Shown here piece by piece: positions 45,021 through 52,566 of a stretch of DNA of 64,000 nucleotides. Source of the DNA: Rhodoferax aquaticus (GTDB lineage Bacteria; Pseudomonadota; Gammaproteobacteria; Burkholderiales; Burkholderiaceae_C); NCBI RefSeq assembly GCF_006974105.1, contig NZ_CP036282.1, forward strand, positions 3,782,001 to 3,846,000. The letters run 5' to 3'. A program made the translations under genes and the position numbers. How positions within the stretch are numbered: position 1 is the stretch's first letter; each line of letters opens with the position of its first letter. The notes beneath the pieces were generated by a model. It saw nothing but the letters and a program-made list of their open reading frames with translations. It had not been told where the DNA came from and searched no databases.

Positions 45021-45971
45021 TTAGTACAAGCGCTGTACCGTGTAGCCCTGCTTCGCCAGTAGGGTGGGTAAGCCGGTGGGGCCTGCCAAATGTAAGGCGC
45101 CCACCGCCAACAACACCTTGGTCCCCGCAGCATGCAGCGCATCCAATCGTTGGGCCATGACAGGGTTGCGGTCATCCACCAAGCGTTTCATAGCTGCTTT
45201 CTCTGAAGCCGTTTTGATACAGGCACACCAGGCGGCGTAATTTTCCAGGGTAGCCAAGTCATGGTTTGCCCAGGCTTGCATCAGCTTGATCAACATACTG
45301 CGGGTTTTGCCGCTCTCCAAGTCGCGCAAGGCCGAGGCCACGTCAGCATTGCGTTGTGCAAGGGGCGCCTTGTCATCGCGCAATGCCTCCAGCTGCTCGT
45401 CAACGGTTTCCAAAGACACGATGGGTCGCTGGGCAGCGTTCGCCATCAGTGCCATTTGCAAGTCAATGCCATAGGTGGGCTCCAAGCCCTGGTCCCGCGC
45501 TACCATGCTCGCCAGAGTGGCTAGCTGCATCTCGGGGCGATAGCGCACCAAAGCCTCTCGTGCTATACAAAGCCGGTCCGCCACCGCCTGCATGCGCGCG
45601 TTCAAAGCGGCTGGCAAAGGTGGCGCAGTCTTCGCGCTCATCTTCTGCTCCAGGGTGCTCGCAGTCTCTGGCTCTAAGGGATTTATTTCTAGTGCAAGCA
45701 CATCCGCTTCATGCCACGCCTGCCCCAAAACAGGTCCAGGAAACGCCCAGTCCCACGCAGCCACGTGCGCGGTCCCATAGACATAAGAACTGTGCCCACC
45801 TTTGCTTACCCGCCACAAAAACCCGCGGTCTCGGACATTGGCCTGGGCCGTCGCGATGTGCTCGGTGCTAGGCGCCTGAGGCTGCGCAGTGCATTCGGCC
45901 AAGGCTTGCCCAGCCCAAAGACCCAGCACCAAAACCACCACGCGGCCCAGGCCATAAGTTTTGTAATTCAC
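45021..45971 (-). CDS. TraB/GumN family exported protein
   Basis: 316 residues from a GTG at 45971 with GGGG about seven bases upstream. The signal peptide is NYKTYGLGRVVVLVLGLWAG with cleavage near ALAE. Family motifs are FLWRVSKGGHSSYVYGTAHV (GTAH), GIDLQMALMA and, at the end, LLAVGALHLAGPTGLP. TraB/GumN proteins are related to Tiki proteases with paired GxxH motifs; the role in bacteria is mostly unknown. The frame is open much further upstream, but that part is antisense to the NasT gene and is rejected. It is divergent from the NasT gene with about 125 bp between them. Confidence 0.85.
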   Translation of the reverse strand: MNYKTYGLGRVVVLVLGLWAGQALAECTAQPQAPSTEHIATAQANVRDRGFLWRVSKGGHSSYVYGTAHVAAWDWAFPGPVLGQAWHEADVLALEINPLEPETASTLEQKMSAKTAPPLPAALNARMQAVADRLCIAREALVRYRPEMQLATLASMVARDQGLEPTYGIDLQMALMANAAQRPIVSLETVDEQLEALRDDKAPLAQRNADVASALRDLESGKTRSMLIKLMQAWANHDLATLENYAAWCACIKTASEKAAMKRLVDDRNPVMAQRLDALHAAGTKVLLAVGALHLAGPTGLPTLLAKQGYTVQRLY

Positions 45972-46097
45972 ATGTACCCCGTTTCCATCGTCTGTAGCAT
46001 GGCACGCGGCCCTGCGCCCTAGCTTGCGCCCATCACCGGTTAGCAAGTGCTCAGTGTAAGGGGCCCCAAGCACCCTTATGGTGCGAAACTTGCTTGC

Positions 46098-46757
46098 ATG
46101 CCGTTCACCATGACCGAAGCACTGCGAATTGTTGTCATCACTGCGGAACTGGATGTTGAGGATCCGGGCGACAGCCATGCCCTTGAGCAGGCGGAGCGCT
46201 CGCGCAGCTTGCGTATTGGTTTGCTTGAAAATGGGTTCAACTTGGTGGCCTCCCTGCCGCCCGACGTTTTTTTGACCGAACGTTTGGCCCAGTTGCAGCC
46301 CGACTTGATCATTGTCGACGCGGAAAGCGAAGCGAGAGATGCACTGGAACATGTTGTCATGGCCACGCGTGATGCGCGCCGCCCCATCGTCATGTTTACC
46401 AATGACCATGACGCAGACAATGCCCGCGCTGCAGTGGCTGCGGGTGTGTCGGCCTACATCGTCGCGGGGCTTCAAGCCGAACGCATACGGCCGATTCTGG
46501 ATGTCGCGCTGGCCCGCTTCCAACACGAACAAGCGCTGCGCCAAGAGCTGGCAGACACACGCGACGAACTCAATGCACTGAGCGCCACCTTGCAAGACCG
46601 CAAGGTGATTGACCGGGCCAAAGCATTGCTGATGCAGCGTCAGCAGCTCAGCGAGGACGCGGCGTACGCCAAGCTGCGCAAAACCGCCATGGACAAAAAC
46701 CTGAAGATCGTGGAAGTGGCCCAGCGCATACTGGACGTGGCCGAGCTGTGGTCCTGA
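46098..46757 (+). CDS. nasT: ANTAR-domain antiterminator, NasT-like
   Basis: 219 residues (alternative ATG at 46110). A receiver-like domain at about 10-130 (IVVITAELD, LIIVDAES, VAAGVSAYIVAG) is joined by a short coiled coil to a C-terminal ANTAR RNA-binding domain at about 155-215 (VIDRAKALLMQRQQLSEDAA, YAKLRKTAMDKNLKI). In Azotobacter, Pseudomonas and Paracoccus NasT frees nitrate assimilation genes from a leader terminator, held back by NasS when nitrate is absent. A strong leader hairpin precedes nrtA here. No NasS is adjacent; the NrtA-like protein at 49075 carries an export signal. Ribosome-binding site weak. Confidence 0.85.
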   Translation: MPFTMTEALRIVVITAELDVEDPGDSHALEQAERSRSLRIGLLENGFNLVASLPPDVFLTERLAQLQPDLIIVDAESEARDALEHVVMATRDARRPIVMFTNDHDADNARAAVAAGVSAYIVAGLQAERIRPILDVALARFQHEQALRQELADTRDELNALSATLQDRKVIDRAKALLMQRQQLSEDAAYAKLRKTAMDKNLKIVEVAQRILDVAELWS

Positions 46758-46824
46758 TCAGAGCAGCGTGTCAGTCAGTGGCGTCAAAGGTTCCCTGAGA
46801 CTGGCAAGCGTTGATGGAAGGCGG

Positions 46825-46854
46825 CTGGAATCTGCTGAGCACAGCGCCCGATAA
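46825..46854 (+). promoter_or_regulatory. possible sigma-28 (FliA) promoter of the chemoreceptor gene
   Basis: CCCGATAA at 46847-46854 resembles the FliA -10 GCCGATAA. CTGGAA sits 16 bases upstream as a poor -35. Chemoreceptor genes are often FliA-dependent, but the -35 match is weak. Confidence 0.3.
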
Positions 46855-46973
46855 GCCCCTCAAATATTCCGCCCAAGCACAGTGAATCCCCCTAAACTGG
46901 AGGCGTCGAGAGCACTTGAAGAATAGTGGGTCCGTGCAAGCCCTATGAAAAAACCCTTCCGAAAGCCCAGCGT

Positions 46974-48596
46974 ATGGTCAAGAACCTGAGTATCAAAGCC
47001 CGTTTGTCTTTGGCATTTGCAGCTGTCGTTGGATTGTTTGCAATTACTTTGGTGGTGGTGGCCTCGTACCTCGCCAGCCTCGCGAGCGACGTTAAAACTA
47101 TCCACGGGGACACCCTCAAATTTGTTCTGATCGTAGGGGATATGAACTTAGCCCGTTCTGATGTCCAACAGTTTTTGACCGATGTATCGGCCACGCATGA
47201 CCCCGACGGGTACAAAGACGCCGACGACGCGGCCAAGCGGTTTCGCGCAGGCGTGGCTAGCTTCAAGGCTAAGCTGGAAGCCGAAAGCAAGACGGGGAAT
47301 CCCCAAGCAAAAGCGGAAGCAGACAAAGACCTCGCTGTCTTGCAAGAAGTGGATGCAAGTTTCACCAAGTTTTACGACATGGGCAAGGTCATGGCCAAAA
47401 CGTATATGGACCAAGGCATGGAAGCTGGCAACGCAGTCATGAAAGGCGCCAACGGATCTGCTGGGTTTGACGCTGCAAGCGAAGACCTTCAGAAAGTTCT
47501 TGACAAGTTCCACGCAGACCAAGTCGAAGAAGCAAACCATATCACCGATCGTGCATTGGGCAAGTCGAATGCCATGATGGCCGTCATGGCGGTTAGCGCC
47601 GTCACCGCTGTGCTTCTGGCCGTTGGCTTTGGCAGCTGGGTGGTCAGAAGCATTTTGCGCCAGCTAGGAAGCGAGCCGGAAACTGCCGTGAGCTTGGCAC
47701 AAAACGTAGGTGCCGGCGATCTCAGCCACGATGTCCGCTTGATGCCCGGCGACGAAAGCAGTCTGTTGTGGCAGCTTAAGTCTATGCAAAGCAATCTGGC
47801 CCAGGTTGTACAGCGCGTGCGCAGTAGCTCTGACAATGTAGAAACCACCAGCGTTGAAATTGCTGAAGGCAACCACGAGCTGGCCCGCCGCACAGAAAGC
47901 CAGGCCAACACCTTGGTTCAAACGGCGAACTCCATGAAAGAACTGTCACAAGCCGTGGAGCAAAACGCCCATAGCGCAAAAAAAGCGAACCGCCTGGCGT
48001 TAGCAGCTACGGACGTGGCTTCGCAAGGCGGCATGGTGGTGGGGCAAGTGGTCGACACGATGAAGGGCATCAATGACGCATCTAAAAAAATTGCCGACAT
48101 CATCAGCGTCATTGACGGGATAGCCTTTCAAACCAACATCTTGGCCCTCAACGCAGCAGTAGAGGCCGCCCGAGCGGGGGAGCAAGGGCGTGGCTTTGCG
48201 GTGGTCGCGAGTGAGGTCAGGTCATTGGCTGGGCGCTCGGCTCAAGCGGCCCGCGAAATCAAGTCGCTGATTAGCACCAGCGTTGAACGCGTAGAACAAG
48301 GCACGACCTTGGTCGATCAGGCCGGTGCCACCATGACGCAGGTTGTCAGCAGCATCAAAGAAGTCACCGAGATCATGGGCCGCATCAGTGCGGCCAGCAT
48401 GGAGCAGTCGCGCGGAGTGGCTGAGGTGGGTATGGCTGTGATTGATATGGAGCACACCACCCAGCAGAACGCCGCCCTCGTAGAAGAAATGGACGCTGCT
48501 GCCGCCACACTGCGCGAGCAAGCTACGGCTTTGGTGAACACGGTCAAAGAATTTAAACTGGGTGACAGCCACGCCCGCACCCACAGCAGCAGCTGA
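46974..48596 (+). CDS. methyl-accepting chemotaxis protein
   Basis: 541 residues. TM1 is at about 10-33, followed by a periplasmic four-helix-bundle-type ligand domain (about 35-190) with a conserved-looking Asp/Lys-rich middle ([15 protein letters not shown]), then TM2 about 195-217, HAMP, and the signalling domain whose hairpin tip is [20 protein letters not shown] near residue 390. Methylation helices flank the tip. No CheR-binding pentapeptide is at the C-terminus. It lies between the NasT gene and the nitrate transporter operon on the same strand, so nitrate or nitrite sensing is possible (inference from position only). The ATG at 46974 starts just before TM1. Confidence 0.92.
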   Translation: MVKNLSIKARLSLAFAAVVGLFAITLVVVASYLASLASDVKTIHGDTLKFVLIVGDMNLARSDVQQFLTDVSATHDPDGYKDADDAAKRFRAGVASFKAKLEAESKTGNPQAKAEADKDLAVLQEVDASFTKFYDMGKVMAKTYMDQGMEAGNAVMKGANGSAGFDAASEDLQKVLDKFHADQVEEANHITDRALGKSNAMMAVMAVSAVTAVLLAVGFGSWVVRSILRQLGSEPETAVSLAQNVGAGDLSHDVRLMPGDESSLLWQLKSMQSNLAQVVQRVRSSSDNVETTSVEIAEGNHELARRTESQANTLVQTANSMKELSQAVEQNAHSAKKANRLALAATDVASQGGMVVGQVVDTMKGINDASKKIADIISVIDGIAFQTNILALNAAVEAARAGEQGRGFAVVASEVRSLAGRSAQAAREIKSLISTSVERVEQGTTLVDQAGATMTQVVSSIKEVTEIMGRISAASMEQSRGVAEVGMAVIDMEHTTQQNAALVEEMDAAAATLREQATALVNTVKEFKLGDSHARTHSSS

Positions 48597-48796
48597 GATC
48601 ATTTAGCGCCCTGTGCGCAACGGCAAGCCCGAATCGGCCTTGGTTGCAGAGGGACTATGGCGCACCAAAATCTGCCACGCCGATGAGCCACACGCGCCAT
48701 AGAAAGGCAAGCTTGGGGCAAGCGAATCAGCGCCCCACCCTTTTTGGTGCAGGCACCATGAACGTACCGCCGGTTCAAGCAACGAAATTTAATGAA

Positions 48797-48851
48797 CCAA
48801 TAGCTCCGTAGCGCTTATCCGCAAAGCGCCGCATGCTCCGCTTTTTATAGC
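48797..48851 (-). repeat. dispersed palindromic repeat, copy 3 (nitrate leader)
   Basis: On the minus strand it begins GCTATAAAAAGCGGAGC and ends GATAAGCGCTACGGAGC followed by TATTGG. It matches copy 2 at both ends (GCTATAAAAA and GCGCTA.AGC.CTATT) with small gaps between. GCGCTT and AAGCGC within it can pair. Confidence 0.6.
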
Positions 48852-48983
48852 GCCAGCAGTATTTAGAACACACACACTGTCAGGTTTCATTCATGGCACA
48901 TACCTTGCTTAACACCTCACAAGACCTTCTTTAGGTCATGCAAACGCCCCGTCCAACGGCGGGCTGGGTGAATGCAAAAGGAC

Positions 48984-49046
48984 AAAGGCGTCCCCACGGG
49001 TTTGATTGCGCACTGCGCGTCGAACCCCGTGTGGACGCCTTTTTTG
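48984..49046 (+). terminator. leader terminator hairpin before nrtA (attenuator)
   Basis: AAAGGCGTCC (48984-48993) pairs with GGACGCCTTT (49033-49042). After one mismatch CACGGG pairs with CCCGTG, with a GCGC/GCGC mini-stem at the top. TTTTTTGTTTT follows. It ends about 30 bp before the nrtA ATG, so it must be bypassed for the operon to be expressed. Confidence 0.8.
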
Positions 49047-49074
49047 TTTTGTGTTTTAACTTTGGAGTGTTGTC

Positions 49075-50319
49075 ATGACAGACCTTTTGAAAGCCAAACT
49101 CAGCCGCCGCGCAGTGCTACAAACTGCAACCGTAGGCGCGGTTGGTATCAGTCCGGCGCTGCGGGCCGTCGTCTACGCAGGCGGTTCCGATGCGCCCGAG
49201 AAAACCGAAGTCAAGATCGGCTTCATTCCTTTGACCGATTGCGCCAGCGTGGTGATGGCCTCGGTGCTCGGTTTCGACAAAAAGTACGGCGTCACGATTG
49301 TGCCTAGCAAGGAAGCCTCATGGGCCGGTGTGCGTGACAAACTGGTCAGCGGCGAACTGGACTTTGCCCACGTGCTCTATGGCTTGGTCTACGGTGTGCA
49401 CTTAGGCATTGGTGGGCCCAAGAAAGACATGGCCGTGTTGGCGACCCTGAACAACAACGGCCAGGCTATTACCTTGTCCAAAAAGCTAGCCGACAAAGGC
49501 GCTGTCGATGGCGCCAGCCTGGCCAAGCTGATGGCCGCAGAAAAGCGTGAATACACCTTTGCGCAGACCTTCCCCACGGGAACCCATGCCATGTGGCTTT
49601 ACTACTGGATGGCTGCCAATGGCATCCACCCACTGCAGGACGCCAAGGTCATCACCGTGCCCCCACCGCAAATGGTGGCCAATATGCGGGTCGGCAATAT
49701 GGACGGCTACTGCGTGGGCGAGCCCTGGAACCACCGCGCCATCATTGATGGCATCGGCATCACCGCCACCACCACCCAAGACATTTGGAAAGACCACCCT
49801 GAGAAAGTACTGGGCACCACGGGCGACTTCGTCAAGAAGTACCCCAACACCGCTCGGGCCGTCACAGCTGCCATCTTAGAGGCCGGCAAGTGGATCGACG
49901 CCAGCCTGTCCAACAAGAACAAGATGGCCGAAACCATTGCCGATAAGAGCTATGTGAACACCAGCGTGGACGCCATCAACCAGCGCATTCTGGGGCGCTA
50001 CCAAAACGGTCTGGGCAAGACCTGGGATGACCCGAATTTCATGAAGTTCTACAACGACGGCGCAGTGAACTTCCCTTACCTGTCGGATGGCATGTGGTTC
50101 CTGACCCAGCACAAGCGTTGGGGCTTGCTCAAAGACCACCCCGACTACCTGACTGTGGCCAAGCAGATCAACCAGATCGAGATCTACAAGCAGGCTGCCG
50201 CCGCTACCAAGACGCCGCTGCCTAAGAGCGATATGCGCAGCAGCAAGCTCATGGACGGCACGGTGTGGGACGGCAAAGACCCCAAGAAATACGCCGACGG
50301 TTTCAAGATCAAAGCATAA
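49075..50319 (+). CDS. nrtA: nitrate ABC transporter substrate-binding protein (NrtA/CmpA family)
   Basis: 414 residues. The twin-arginine signal SRRAVLQTATVGAVG (about 10-24) shows Tat export. The mature domain is the NrtA/CmpA/NasS type: VKIGFIPLTDCASVVMASVL, then DFAHVLYGLVYGVHLG and FPTGTHAMWLYYWMAANGIHP. It binds nitrate (or nitrite) in the periplasm for the permease encoded next. The ATG has TTTGGAG upstream, just after the leader terminator. Because the related NasS is cytoplasmic and this protein has a signal, I read it as the transporter subunit; a signal-less NasS is not seen here. Confidence 0.9.
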   Translation: MTDLLKAKLSRRAVLQTATVGAVGISPALRAVVYAGGSDAPEKTEVKIGFIPLTDCASVVMASVLGFDKKYGVTIVPSKEASWAGVRDKLVSGELDFAHVLYGLVYGVHLGIGGPKKDMAVLATLNNNGQAITLSKKLADKGAVDGASLAKLMAAEKREYTFAQTFPTGTHAMWLYYWMAANGIHPLQDAKVITVPPPQMVANMRVGNMDGYCVGEPWNHRAIIDGIGITATTTQDIWKDHPEKVLGTTGDFVKKYPNTARAVTAAILEAGKWIDASLSNKNKMAETIADKSYVNTSVDAINQRILGRYQNGLGKTWDDPNFMKFYNDGAVNFPYLSDGMWFLTQHKRWGLLKDHPDYLTVAKQINQIEIYKQAAAATKTPLPKSDMRSSKLMDGTVWDGKDPKKYADGFKIKA

Positions 50320-50328
50320 GGAGTCGAC

Positions 50329-51267
50329 ATGGTCAGCGCCGTATTCCACTCACCGATCGCCACAGCCACCGATGGGTCTGCTACAAAAACAGAAGCTGCT
50401 GCCGCCCATTCCGCGGTCGCTAGCAGCCCAAAAGACACACAGACTGCTGCACAGACATTGCCGGAGCAGTCTGCCCCCGCTTTCGACTGGAACGGTCTGC
50501 TACTCAAGGTATTCCCTCCCTTGGCTGGGCTGGCATTGCTCATCGGCATCTGGGCATTGGTGAGCATTGGCACAGCCAGCTCCATCCCCAGCCCCTTGGA
50601 GACATGGAAGCAGGCGGTGGTGATCTTCAGCGATCCGTTCTATAGCAAGGGCCCTAACGACCAGGGCGTGGGCTGGAACGTGCTGTTCTCGCTCAAGCGC
50701 GTGGCCTTGGGTTTTGGGCTGGCTGCACTGGTGGGCATTCCAGCCGGGTTCCTGATCGGGCGGTTTGAGTTCTTAAGCCGCATGTTCAACCCGCTCATTA
50801 GCCTATTGCGCCCCGTGTCGCCCCTGGCGTGGTTGCCTATCGGGCTCTTGGTGTTCAAGGGCGCGAACCCGGCTGCCATCTGGACCATCTTCATCTGCTC
50901 CATCTGGCCCATGGTCATCAACACCGCCGTGGGCGTGCAGCGCGTGCCGCAGGACTACATGAACGTGGCCCGCGTGCTCAACCTGTCCGAGTGGAAAATT
51001 TTTACCAAAATCCTCTTCCCTTCGGTGCTGCCTTACATGCTGACTGGTGTGCGCCTCGCAGTGGGCACCGCCTGGCTGGTCATCGTGGCCGCCGAGATGC
51101 TGACGGGTGGCGTGGGCATTGGCTTTTGGGTGTGGGACGAGTGGAACAACCTTAACGTCAAGAACATCATCATTGCCATCTTTGTGATCGGCATCGTGGG
51201 CCTGCTGCTGGAGTTCGCGCTCATCAAAATCGCCACCGCATTCACGTTCGAAGAGGTGAAGTCATGA
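50329..51267 (+). CDS. nrtB: nitrate ABC transporter permease
   Basis: 312 residues. A long cytoplasmic N-terminus (1-62) precedes six hydrophobic segments of a BPD_transp_1 permease (about 65-300), with the EAA-like loop VGVQRVPQDYMNVARVLNLS near 203-222. Residues 18-34 (ATKTEAAAAHSAVASSP) are encoded by a dispersed palindromic repeat, so the N-terminal tail is partly repeat-derived. AAGGAG lies before the ATG. The stop overlaps the start of the ATPase gene (ATGA). It forms the membrane channel of the nitrate importer. Confidence 0.9.
   Translation: MVSAVFHSPIATATDGSATKTEAAAAHSAVASSPKDTQTAAQTLPEQSAPAFDWNGLLLKVFPPLAGLALLIGIWALVSIGTASSIPSPLETWKQAVVIFSDPFYSKGPNDQGVGWNVLFSLKRVALGFGLAALVGIPAGFLIGRFEFLSRMFNPLISLLRPVSPLAWLPIGLLVFKGANPAAIWTIFICSIWPMVINTAVGVQRVPQDYMNVARVLNLSEWKIFTKILFPSVLPYMLTGVRLAVGTAWLVIVAAEMLTGGVGIGFWVWDEWNNLNVKNIIIAIFVIGIVGLLLEFALIKIATAFTFEEVKS
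50380..50429 (+). repeat. dispersed palindromic repeat, copy 4, in frame inside nrtB
   Basis: It reads GCTACAAAAACAGAAGCTGC, then TGCCGCCCATTCCGCGG and TCGCTAGCAGCCC. It matches the dnaE2 copy in GCTA.AAAAACAGAAGC.GCT and TCC..GG.CGCTAG, with one extra base near the end. It is read in the same frame as the dnaE2 copy, giving A-T-K-T-E-A-A against A-I-K-T-E-A-A. Confidence 0.75.
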
Positions 51268-52097
51268 GCCTCGTGTCCCCCAACCTCAAGTACATCGAGA
51301 TCCAAGGCGTGGACCAGACCTTCAAGACCAAGAAAGGCCTGTTCCCAGCGTTGCGCAACATCAACCTCAACGTGGCCAAGGGCGAGTTTGTGGCCCTCAT
51401 CGGCCACAGCGGCTGCGGCAAGTCCACCTTGCTGAATCTGATTGCCGGCCTGACCATGCCGACCCAAGGCTCGCTGATTTGCGCCAACCGCGAAATCGCA
51501 GGCCCCGGCCCCGAGCGCGCGGTGGTGTTCCAGAACCACTCGCTGCTGCCTTGGCTGACTTGCTTTGAAAACATTTATCTGGGCGTGGAGCGCGTGTTCG
51601 GTACCCGCAATCCTGGCGCTTCGTCAGAGACCCAAGCGCAGCTCAAAGCCCGCACCGATGCCGCACTGGCCTTGGTGGGCCTGACGGCCGCCGCTCAAAA
51701 ACGCCCCGGCGAAATCAGCGGTGGCATGAAGCAGCGCGTGGGCATTGCCCGTGCGCTGGCCATGGAGCCCAAAGTGCTGTTGATGGACGAGCCCTTCGGC
51801 GCGCTGGATGCGCTGACCCGTGCCAAGCTGCAAGACGAGTTGCTGGAGATCGTGGCGCGCACCGAGAGCACGGTGGTCATGGTGACCCACGATGTGGACG
51901 AAGCTGTGCTGCTGTCCGACAAGATTGTGATGATGACCAACGGACCTGCCGCCACCATCGGCGAAGTGCTGAGCGTGGACCTGCCCCGCCCTCGGTCCCG
52001 CGTGGCCTTGGCTGATAGCCCGGAGTACCTGGGGTACCGCAAGGCGGTGATTGACTTTTTGTACACCCGGCAGGGGCATGTGGAGAAGGTGGCTTGA
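51264..52097 (+). CDS. nrtD: nitrate ABC transporter ATP-binding protein
   Basis: 277 residues. Walker A is GHSGCGKST (about 49-57), the Q-loop is in AVVFQNHSLLPWL, the signature is ISGGMKQRVGIARAL, Walker B is VLLMDEPFGALD and the switch His is in VMVTHDVDEAVLL. This is the NrtC/NrtD/TauB group. It energises NrtB. It is translationally coupled to nrtB by a four-base overlap. Nothing further is encoded before the palindromic element at 52144; nirB follows 469 bp downstream and may have its own promoter or depend on read-through. Confidence 0.93.
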   Translation: MSLVSPNLKYIEIQGVDQTFKTKKGLFPALRNINLNVAKGEFVALIGHSGCGKSTLLNLIAGLTMPTQGSLICANREIAGPGPERAVVFQNHSLLPWLTCFENIYLGVERVFGTRNPGASSETQAQLKARTDAALALVGLTAAAQKRPGEISGGMKQRVGIARALAMEPKVLLMDEPFGALDALTRAKLQDELLEIVARTESTVVMVTHDVDEAVLLSDKIVMMTNGPAATIGEVLSVDLPRPRSRVALADSPEYLGYRKAVIDFLYTRQGHVEKVA

Positions 52098-52143
52098 TCA
52101 TGTCTTCTTGCTTTCTGGATGCTTTTGAGGTGCACGCTGCTTT

Positions 52144-52532
52144 GGAACACACCCCCTATCCCCCAGCCCCTTTCCACCCTCGCCAGGGCGGAAAGGGGAG
52201 CCGAACAGCCACATTTTGTTGTTTGTCTCCGGCTACTGGGCTACTGCCACTAGGTCGCCACCGTTTTTGCATACCAGCGGCTCATGCCAGCGGTCGTAGT
52301 GACAGGCCAAGTAGTTTGCGCGCCCACAGCAGGCGCCACGCGGCCTGCCGTTTGAACGCCCGCATATCGGCGAACACTACGACCGTAGGTTCCTCAATGC
52401 AGGCGCCCAAGTACGCGACGCGACCTCACTCGCCTAGATCCGTATCCGGCGCACAGCCACCCAATCGGCAGTTGGCCCCCCTTTCCGCCCTGGCGAGGGT
52501 GGAAAGGGGTTGGGGGATAGGGGGTGTGTTCC
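52144..52532. repeat. arm-closed structured element, copy 1 (before nirB)
   Basis: It fills most of the 469-bp nrtD-nirB gap. A 55-base left arm (52144-52198) is the reverse complement of the right arm (52478-52532) except for one position, which would be G-U in RNA. Each arm also folds on itself (CCCCTTTCC with GGAAAGGGG). The core has GGTCGTAGTG (52292-52301) pairing with CACTACGACC (52375-52384), enclosing GCAGGC (52329) with GCCTGC (52343). The core is shared with the copy at 55412; the arms differ in sequence. No protein frame is convincing. Confidence 0.8.
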
Positions 52533-52566
52533 CTCGCCCCGCACACCAAAACTCAGGAGAACAACA

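Larger units (their letters stand above)
48597..49074 (+). promoter_or_regulatory. nitrate operon leader region
   Basis: This 478-bp gap holds a dispersed repeat (48797-48851), then small hairpins such as GACCTTCTTTAGGTC and CCCGTCCAACGGCGGG (about 48920-48963), and a strong terminator hairpin (48984-49046) immediately before nrtA. The order fits a transcription-attenuation leader for an ANTAR protein. I could not find the canonical tandem hexaloop hairpins with confidence, so the antiterminator site is unassigned. Confidence 0.5.

Noticed and set aside
45180..45215. Repeat-like stretch in the TraB/GumN gene (CATAGCTGCTTTCTCTGAAG)
   Set aside because: Only short pieces match the repeat family, and the encoded segment fits the protein's helix; no second half of the repeat follows.
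45972..46595. Upstream extension of the TraB/GumN gene
   Set aside because: It is antisense to the NasT gene; the GTG at 45971 starts a proper signal peptide.
49075..50319. Reading the nitrate-binding protein as the NasS sensor partner of NasT
   Set aside because: It has a twin-arginine export signal and heads a transporter operon with permease and ATPase, whereas NasS is cytoplasmic.
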